DNA from: VGJW01 sp035285595
Lineage (GTDB): Bacteria; Cyanobacteriota; Sericytochromatia; S15B-MN24; VGJW01
Assembly: GCA_035285595.1 (NCBI GenBank)
Contig: JAYKGV010000038.1
Coordinates: 1 to 38,581, forward strand
Reading direction: 5' to 3'
DNA: 38,581 nucleotides
Shown here: positions 32,958 through 38,581 of the stretch, in pieces
Layout of the letters: every line of letters starts with the position of its first letter
Numbering within the stretch: the stretch's first letter is position 1
Program-made: the position numbers and the translations under genes
Notes under the pieces: generated by a model
The model's database searches: none
Seen by the model: only the letters and a program-made list of their open reading frames with translations
What the model was told of the DNA's origin: nothing

Positions 32958-34042
32958 ACCGTTCTATCTTGATGCCTTTGCTCGCGATTGCAACCTTGTC
33001 CGGAACTTCCGCTTGCCATAAGTCCGGCGAACCAGAGCCTGCCGCATCCGCTGCCGTTCGAAAGCCCGTTTCCGTCACCACGGCTGCGGTAGCGACGGCT
33101 CCGGTCTCGCGACGTCTCGAGCTGACCGGGACCGTCATTCCCAAGGCGCAAGTCTCCATCCTGCCCAAGGCTTCGGGCCGGGTGCTCGAGTTGGGAGCCG
33201 AGGAGGGAGCAAGGGTGCGCAAGGGACAGATTCTTGCGCGACTGGACGTTCCGGAAATGGCTTGGCAGCTGCAGCAGGGGCGAAGTGGCCTGGCTGCAGC
33301 CGAATCCAATCTCGAACTGGCGCGTGACAACCTGCGCCGGATTCGCGAGCTGCGCGAGCAGGACGTGGCCAGCGATCAGCAGCTGCGTTCCGCCGAAGCC
33401 AGTGTCCGTCTCAATGAGAGCCAGGTCAGGCAGGCTCGTGCGTCTATCCGACTGCTCGAGACGACCCAGTCCAACGCCGTCGTGACCAGTCCGATCGACG
33501 GCATCGTGCTGCAGCGTCAAGTAGAGGTTGGTGCCATGGCCGGGCCTTCGACGGCTCTGTTCACGGTGGCGCGTGCAGATGGCTACCAGGCGAAGCTGAG
33601 CTTTTCCGAGCGCGACCTGGCCCTGGTACGGGAGGGCGCGGCTGTGACCATGACGAGCGTGGCTTTGCCGGGCGAGGTCTTCCGCGGCCGAGTCCTCGAC
33701 ATCGCTCAGATCGTAGATCCCCAGACCCGCCTGATTTCGGCAAAGGTAAGCCTCGAGCGGGCAGGGCGTCTTCGGGTGGGTATGAATGTCGTGGGTGTGC
33801 TTGCTGCCGGCACGCACCAGGGGATGGTCGTCCCCACCGCCGCGGTTCAGACGGATGGCGCGGAGCAGGTGGTGTACCTCGCCGATGGTGAAAAGGCGGT
33901 GCGTACCCCTGTGCGAACGGGCATACGGCAAGCCGACCGCGTCGAGGTCCTGTCGGGCGTCGAGCCCGGTGACCGCGTCGTGGCGCAAGGTGCTGCGTTC
34001 GTCAAGGATGGCGATTTGCTCACCATCAAGACAGGGGGCTGA
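32954..34042 (+). CDS. RND efflux periplasmic adaptor (membrane fusion protein)
   Basis: A 362-residue lipoprotein adaptor; the lipobox TSAC puts the lipid on C21. In order it has a lipoyl half (SGRVLELGAEEGARVRKGQILARLDV), a helical hairpin (LAAAESNLELARDNLRRIRELREQDVASDQQLRSAEASVRLNESQVRQA), the second lipoyl half (VVTSPIDGIVLQRQVEVGAMAG), a beta-barrel domain (YQAKLSFSERDLALVREGAAV) and a C-terminal membrane-proximal part. Its short hairpin suits AcrA/MexA-class tip-to-tip contact with a TolC channel. The GTG start overlaps the TolC stop (GTGA), and the pump gene follows 3 bp after its own stop. Confidence 0.95.
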   Translation: MNRSILMPLLAIATLSGTSACHKSGEPEPAASAAVRKPVSVTTAAVATAPVSRRLELTGTVIPKAQVSILPKASGRVLELGAEEGARVRKGQILARLDVPEMAWQLQQGRSGLAAAESNLELARDNLRRIRELREQDVASDQQLRSAEASVRLNESQVRQARASIRLLETTQSNAVVTSPIDGIVLQRQVEVGAMAGPSTALFTVARADGYQAKLSFSERDLALVREGAAVTMTSVALPGEVFRGRVLDIAQIVDPQTRLISAKVSLERAGRLRVGMNVVGVLAAGTHQGMVVPTAAVQTDGAEQVVYLADGEKAVRTPVRTGIRQADRVEVLSGVEPGDRVVAQGAAFVKDGDLLTIKTGG

Positions 34043-34045
34043 CCG

Positions 34046-37000
34046 ATGCAGGAACAGGCCAAGACTGGCGCGAACGTCTCGGAAGAGAGTTCGGGCTTCA
34101 ACTTCTCAACTTTCTTCATCCGCAATCCCGTCACGACGGTCATCTTGATGCTGATGCTCGTGATTGGGGGCATGGCATCTTTTTTCAAGATGCCGCTGGA
34201 GCTCTTTCCGAACATCGAGTTCCCCGTGGTGGTGGTCAATACGGTCTATCCCGGTGCAGCGCCGACCGAGGTGGAGACGCTCGTCACCAAGCCCATCGAG
34301 GATGCCGTGGGGGGCATCAACGGCCTTGACACGCTTTCCTCTCAGTCCAAGGACGGACTGTCGACCGTCATCGTGACCCTGAAGCTTGGAACCTCGTCCA
34401 AGGAGGCTGCTTCGGACATCCGCGACAAGATTTCTGCCATCCAGTACAAGCTGCCGAAGGATGCCAAGCCTCCCAGCTTTTCCACCTTCTCCTTCAGCTC
34501 GACACCGATCGTCAGCTATGCCGTTTCTGCGCCCATGTCCGATATCGCCCTCTCCACTTGGGTGAAGGACACCTTGAAGCCGCGGCTGGAGCAGGTTCCC
34601 GGGGTGGCTCAGATCCTTCTGTCGGGCAATGTGGAGCCCGCAGTCGAAGTTGCGCTCGAGCCCGAGCGGCTGCAGGCTCATGGGCTTTCCCTGCCCGGTG
34701 TGTTCCAGACGATTCAGTCCGAGAATTACAATCTGCCCGGTGGCATCGTCGAAGGGACGCCTCGGCAGTACAACGTCCGGACGATGGGTAAGTACGACGA
34801 TGTCGGCGCCTTGGGCGGCATGGTGATGACCACTCCCGGTGGCGCGACCGTCAGGTTGCGTGACCTCGGCACGGTGCGCCAGGCCACCAAGGACCGTACG
34901 ACCTATGCTGCCGTGGACGGAGCTCAGGCCGTCATCGTGTCGGTCACCAAGCAGACCGACGCCAATGCCGTAGAGATGGTCACGGCGCTGGACAGCAAGA
35001 TGGCTGCTCTCAAGGATTCCCTGCCGAGGGGACTGACCATCACGAAGGCGCAGGACACGACCAAGTTCGTGAAGCAGTCCAACGCGGCCGTCTGGGAGCA
35101 TCTCGCGATCGGGGCAGTTCTGGCGGTCATGGTGTTGTACGTTTTCTTGCGAAATGTACCCGCCATGTTGATCAGTGGCCTCGCGATTCCTTTGTCGATC
35201 ATCGCGGCTTTCATCCCGATGTATCTTATGGGATTTACCTTCAATAACCTGACGACACTCGCCTTGTCATTGGTGGTCGGCATCCTGGTGGATGACGCCG
35301 TGGTGGATCTCGAGAACATCTATCGTCACCTCGAGATGGGTGAAGAACCCATTCGTGCAGCCATCAATGCGACGGGCGAGATTCAGTTGGCGGTCACGGC
35401 CACCACCATGACGATCATCGGGGTGTTTCTGCCCATGTCGTTCATGTCGGGCTTCATTGGCCGTTTCTTCCAGAGCTTTGGACTGACCGTCACGTTCGCG
35501 GTGGCCTTCTCATTGCTGATTGCCCGGACGCTCACGCCGATGATGTCGGCTTATCTCTTGAAGGTCGAGCCCAAGGCCCACGGAGCCGCCGGCGAGCCGC
35601 TTGAAGGTCGGATGGAGCGGTCTTACGGCCGTCTGCTGCGGTGGGGACTCGAGCATCGAGGCGTCGTCATCGTTTTGGCTATCGTGACGTTCTTTGGTGG
35701 GCTCAATCTGACGAACTTCATCCAAAAGAGCTTTCTCACCAATGCGGATCGCGGGGAGTTTCTCCTTCGGGTGCAGCTGCCGAAGGGTTCTCCTCTCGAG
35801 GAGACCCGCCGTATCGCTGATGGTGTCGCGACCAAGGTCAAGGCCCATCCCGAGGTCGCGCACGTCTTGACCACCATCGGCAACTACGGCTCGGTGGATG
35901 ATGCTCGTCTGTCCGTCTTGATGGTGCCGAAGGACGAGCGCGCCATCTCCGACGCCCAGCTGGCCAAGCTGGTTCGCGAGGAGTTTGCCGGTGTGGCGGG
36001 CTACAAGGTGCTTGCCGATGAGTTCAGCCTGGTGCCGGGCAACAACAAGCCGGTGGATGTCCAGCTCCAGGGGGACAGCCTCGAGGAGCTGCGCGCGTAC
36101 TCTGCGAAGCTGGTCTCTCTGATGGCGGGCAATCCCATGTTCGCCGACCTCGAGTCCTCGCTGGGTGACGAGAAGCCAGAAATCCGTCTCGTACCTGATC
36201 GAGAGCGGATGGCGCAGTATGGAGTCTCCGCCAGCCAGTTGGCTTTGACCCTTCGCCTTGCGACCACCGGAGAGACACCCAGCACGATCACCTTCGGTCC
36301 TAATGAAGTCGACGTTTGGGTCCGTCTGGCCGATCGCTATCGTCAGGATCTTGACGGCCTGCGCAACATGACGGTGCTTACGCCCCGAGGGCCCGTGCCG
36401 CTCTCGACCTTGGCGGAGGTGACCTTTGCCGGGGGATTCTCGCAGATCGAACACAAGAATCGGCAGCGGCTGGTGCACGTCACGGCCAATCTGGTCCCTG
36501 GGACGACGGTGGGGACAGCGACAGACTTCATCAAGAAGGAGCTTCTTCCCAAGCTTGACCTGCCGCCTAGCGTTGTCGCCGACATGGACGGTCAGGCCAA
36601 GCAGCAGGCAGACTCCTTCTCAGGCTTCGGTCAGGCCATGCTGATGGGGATTGTTCTCATCTACTTCATCCTTGCGCTGCAATTCGGTTCTTTCCTGCAT
36701 CCATTGACCATCATGATGTCCCTGCCTCTTTCCATCATCGGGGCCTTCCTCGGGCTGCTCTTGTTCGGGAAGGATCTCGGGATGATGGCGCTCATCGGCA
36801 TCATCATGCTGATGGGTATCGTGACCAAGAACGCCATCTTGATCATCGACTTCACGCTTACGATGCGAGAGCGTGGTGTCGTGCGCTTCGAGGCGGTGAT
36901 TGAGGCTGCCAAGGTGCGCCTGCGCCCCATCTTGATGACGACGGCTGCGATGGTGCTCGGGATGCTGCCGATGGCGCTAGGCATCGGTGCCGGGTCCGAG

Positions 37001-37219
37001 TTCCGCTCGCCGATGGCCGTGGTCGTCATTGGGGGATTGGTGACCTCCACCTTCTTGACCCTGCTGGTCGTGCCGGTCTTCTATACCTTGCTCGACGACA
37101 TGAAAGGGGGCATGGGCAGGATCATGCGGCGTGGTCGTCGCCCCGAGTCGACAGTGGAGCCTCAGGCGCAGATTCCGGTACCGGGTCACGCATTGTCCAG
37201 TGAGGTTCGAGGCGTGTGA
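34046..37219 (+). CDS. RND-family multidrug/hydrophobe efflux pump (AcrB/HAE1 type)
   Basis: A 1057-residue proton-driven inner-membrane pump; it exports its substrates through the adaptor and TolC. It has the usual two-fold architecture: helix 1 (NPVTTVILMLMLVIGGMA), porter loop 1 (PNIEFPVVVVNTVYPGAAPTEVE), the proton-relay helix GILVDDAVVDLENIYRH with its Asp pair, loop 2, and the C-terminal helix set with GIVTKNAILIIDF and RLRPILMTTAAMVLGMLPMA. The C-terminal tail is short and Arg/Pro-rich. HAE1 rather than heavy-metal type is indicated by the TM4 VDDAVV motif. Substrates are not predictable. ATG 34046 starts 3 bp after the adaptor stop. A hairpin follows at 37229-37266. Confidence 0.96.
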   Translation: MQEQAKTGANVSEESSGFNFSTFFIRNPVTTVILMLMLVIGGMASFFKMPLELFPNIEFPVVVVNTVYPGAAPTEVETLVTKPIEDAVGGINGLDTLSSQSKDGLSTVIVTLKLGTSSKEAASDIRDKISAIQYKLPKDAKPPSFSTFSFSSTPIVSYAVSAPMSDIALSTWVKDTLKPRLEQVPGVAQILLSGNVEPAVEVALEPERLQAHGLSLPGVFQTIQSENYNLPGGIVEGTPRQYNVRTMGKYDDVGALGGMVMTTPGGATVRLRDLGTVRQATKDRTTYAAVDGAQAVIVSVTKQTDANAVEMVTALDSKMAALKDSLPRGLTITKAQDTTKFVKQSNAAVWEHLAIGAVLAVMVLYVFLRNVPAMLISGLAIPLSIIAAFIPMYLMGFTFNNLTTLALSLVVGILVDDAVVDLENIYRHLEMGEEPIRAAINATGEIQLAVTATTMTIIGVFLPMSFMSGFIGRFFQSFGLTVTFAVAFSLLIARTLTPMMSAYLLKVEPKAHGAAGEPLEGRMERSYGRLLRWGLEHRGVVIVLAIVTFFGGLNLTNFIQKSFLTNADRGEFLLRVQLPKGSPLEETRRIADGVATKVKAHPEVAHVLTTIGNYGSVDDARLSVLMVPKDERAISDAQLAKLVREEFAGVAGYKVLADEFSLVPGNNKPVDVQLQGDSLEELRAYSAKLVSLMAGNPMFADLESSLGDEKPEIRLVPDRERMAQYGVSASQLALTLRLATTGETPSTITFGPNEVDVWVRLADRYRQDLDGLRNMTVLTPRGPVPLSTLAEVTFAGGFSQIEHKNRQRLVHVTANLVPGTTVGTATDFIKKELLPKLDLPPSVVADMDGQAKQQADSFSGFGQAMLMGIVLIYFILALQFGSFLHPLTIMMSLPLSIIGAFLGLLLFGKDLGMMALIGIIMLMGIVTKNAILIIDFTLTMRERGVVRFEAVIEAAKVRLRPILMTTAAMVLGMLPMALGIGAGSEFRSPMAVVVIGGLVTSTFLTLLVVPVFYTLLDDMKGGMGRIMRRGRRPESTVEPQAQIPVPGHALSSEVRGV

Positions 37220-37228
37220 GAGTCCTGC

Positions 37229-37266
37229 TGCCCGGTTTCTTCGGGATGGCCCCGGGGGGCCGGGCA
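37229..37266 (+). terminator. GC-rich hairpin after the RND gene
   Basis: TGCCCGG (37229-37235) pairs with CCGGGCA (37260-37266), with further GC pairing possible inside. It lies 10 bases after the RND stop. No T tract follows, so intrinsic termination is uncertain and read-through into sucA is possible. Confidence 0.35.
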
Positions 37267-37304
37267 AGCTACAATGGAGTCCCACAGCCTCCCCAAAGGT
37301 GCGG

Positions 37305-38581
37305 ATGACCGTGTCGAGATACAACCCGCTTCCTGATCCCAGCAGCCTAGCCTACGTCGAAGGTCTTTATGCCGATTGGCTTGAGGATCCTGCGTCGGTC
37401 GGACCGGATTGGCAAGCAACTTTTGCGGCTTCCCAAGCGGAGCAGCCCACCCGAATCGGTCCAGGATTCCAGCCGGCTCCATTGTTTGGTGGGGTGGCAG
37501 GCGGTGGCGCTCCCCCAGGTCTGGTTCGCCTCGTGGATGCCTATCGTCGACATGGGCATCGTGCCGTGGCCTTGGACCCGTTGGGAACGCCAAGGCTTCC
37601 TGTCCCCGAGCTTGAACTGGGATGGCACGGGCTGGTGCGCGAGGACCTTGCCGTCGGGGCCCCTGAGGGGATTGGTTTGCCCGCTGGACTCCCGTCTGGT
37701 GACGCCTTTCTCGGATGGCTCAAAGCAACTTGGGCCGGACGGGTCGGTGTCCAGATGGGTCATTTGGATGCCGTGGAGCCTCGGGACTGGTTGGTTCGCG
37801 AGGTCGAGTCAGGGCGTCTGGACGCGCCCATTGCTCCGGAACGGCAGCCTCGTGTTCTTGACGCGCTGATTCGGGCGACGGTCTTCGAGGAGTTCATCCA
37901 GAAGAAGTTCCTCGGTGCCAAGAGCTTCTCGCTCGAGGGCTCCGAGACTCTGATTCCGGTACTCGAGCATCTCATTCAGGCGGCGGGCGAGGCGGGAACT
38001 CGACATCTCGTACTCGGCATGGCCCACAGGGGGCGGCTCAACGTGCTCACGCACATCGCGGGCAAGCCTGCATCCCTGATTTTCCGCGAGTTCGAGGATG
38101 CCGATGGGGATTATCCCGGCCATGCGGACGTCAAATATCACTTAGGTTGGCATCGGACCTGGGAACTCGAGGACGGCGATCGTGTCGCGGTCTCCTTGTG
38201 CTTCAATCCCAGCCACCTCGAGTTTGTCGGTCCGGTGGCTCTGGGACGGGCACGTGCCCTGCGAGATCTCAACGGTGAAGACGCGATGGCCGTAATCATC
38301 CACGGAGATGCGGCGTTCATTGGTGAAGGAATTGCTCAGGAGACCTTGAATCTCTCTCGGCTCCCCGCTTATCGGACCGGGGGTTCTCTGCATCTCGTAG
38401 TCAACAATCAAGTGGGCTTTACCACCTCGGCCCGTGAGGGACGCTCGGGAGAGTATGCCACCGACGTGGCCAAGATGCTGGATGCCCCTATTTTTCACGT
38501 TTCGACGGACGATCCCGTGGCGGCGTTGCAGGTCATCAATTTGGCCGTAGAGTATCGCTCCAAATTCGGTGGGGATGTCGT
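37305..38581 (+). CDS. sucA: 2-oxoglutarate dehydrogenase E1 component, 3' end cut by window edge
   Basis: ThDP-dependent decarboxylase of the TCA-cycle 2-oxoglutarate dehydrogenase complex. The first 425 residues are present. They include the N-terminal lipoyl-enzyme-contacting segment (LAYVEGLYADWLEDPASVG), FIQKKFLGAKSFSLEGSE, GMAHRGRLNVL, SLCFNPSHLEFVGPVALGR, IHGDAAFIGEGIAQETLNLS (Mg/ThDP region) and VVNNQVGFTT. The full protein should be about 900 residues. ATG 37305 has AAAGG 5 bases upstream. A TACAAT at 37270-37275 could be its -10 box, 30 bp before the start, without a good -35. Its partner sucB is expected just past the right edge. Confidence 0.95.
   Translation, partial: MTVSRYNPLPDPSSLAYVEGLYADWLEDPASVGPDWQATFAASQAEQPTRIGPGFQPAPLFGGVAGGGAPPGLVRLVDAYRRHGHRAVALDPLGTPRLPVPELELGWHGLVREDLAVGAPEGIGLPAGLPSGDAFLGWLKATWAGRVGVQMGHLDAVEPRDWLVREVESGRLDAPIAPERQPRVLDALIRATVFEEFIQKKFLGAKSFSLEGSETLIPVLEHLIQAAGEAGTRHLVLGMAHRGRLNVLTHIAGKPASLIFREFEDADGDYPGHADVKYHLGWHRTWELEDGDRVAVSLCFNPSHLEFVGPVALGRARALRDLNGEDAMAVIIHGDAAFIGEGIAQETLNLSRLPAYRTGGSLHLVVNNQVGFTTSAREGRSGEYATDVAKMLDAPIFHVSTDDPVAALQVINLAVEYRSKFGGDV

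Noticed and set aside
34106..35101. 331-codon open frame antisense to the RND pump gene
   Set aside because: It mirrors a well-supported RND gene; long antisense frames are expected in GC-rich coding DNA, and the product is His/Gly/Arg-rich with no recognisable domain.

Overview
The window is GC-rich, densely coded bacterial chromosome from a diderm (Gram-negative-type) organism. The envelope genes show this: a TolC-type outer-membrane factor with its periplasmic adaptor and RND pump, several lipobox-bearing lipoproteins, and a predicted outer-membrane barrel. Many genes start with GTG or TTG, and stop/start overlaps of 1-4 bases are frequent. A YaaR/DUF327 protein, a fused substrate-binding/permease ABC protein and lipoproteins with carboxypeptidase-regulatory-like folds make an ordinary proteobacterium less likely. 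I cannot place the lineage from sequence alone; a Sericytochromatia-like or other deep-branching diderm is only a guess. There is no rRNA, CRISPR array, transposase, integrase or phage gene.

Layout. 1-2010 (+): the 3' part of a TatD-family nuclease, a flavodoxin-fold NAD(P)H oxidoreductase and a small unknown ORF, closed by a perfect 17-bp hairpin. 2011-9892 (-): cysE and cysK, an aldehyde dehydrogenase, an outer-membrane-type protein with rfbC, tRNA-Ser(UGA), a Ca2+/cation antiporter and a UvrD/Rep helicase. 9951-10660 (+): YaaR protein, tRNA-Pro(GGG) and its terminator. 10865-16230: a tightly coupled cluster (short-chain dehydrogenase, metallo-beta-lactamase-fold hydrolase, F390-synthetase/PaaK-like adenylating enzyme, GNAT-like protein) facing a stand-alone ketoacyl synthase III. 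This is the best candidate for an undescribed pathway. 16757-20525: DUF2231 membrane protein, small M23 peptidase, then on the minus strand a 2,4-dienoyl-CoA reductase coupled to a YkgJ-type cysteine cluster protein.

20646-26202 (+): a proline-repeat lipoprotein, a GNAT enzyme, a fatty acid desaturase, a small secreted protein, a beta-propeller lipoprotein, and a copper delivery pair (SCO1 and PCu(A)C) of the kind used in cytochrome oxidase assembly. 26168-27559 (-): a DUF4139-type lipoprotein whose 3' end overlaps the PCu(A)C gene. 27651-29915 (+): a two-gene polar amino acid ABC importer with the binding protein fused to the permease. 30044-37219 (+): a five-gene efflux operon (lipoprotein, carboxypeptidase-regulatory-like protein, TolC, adaptor, RND pump). 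37305-end (+): the 5' part of sucA.

The main functional themes are cysteine synthesis, fatty-acid or acyl metabolism (desaturase, dienoyl-CoA reductase, ketosynthase cluster), copper/respiratory assembly, and envelope export.
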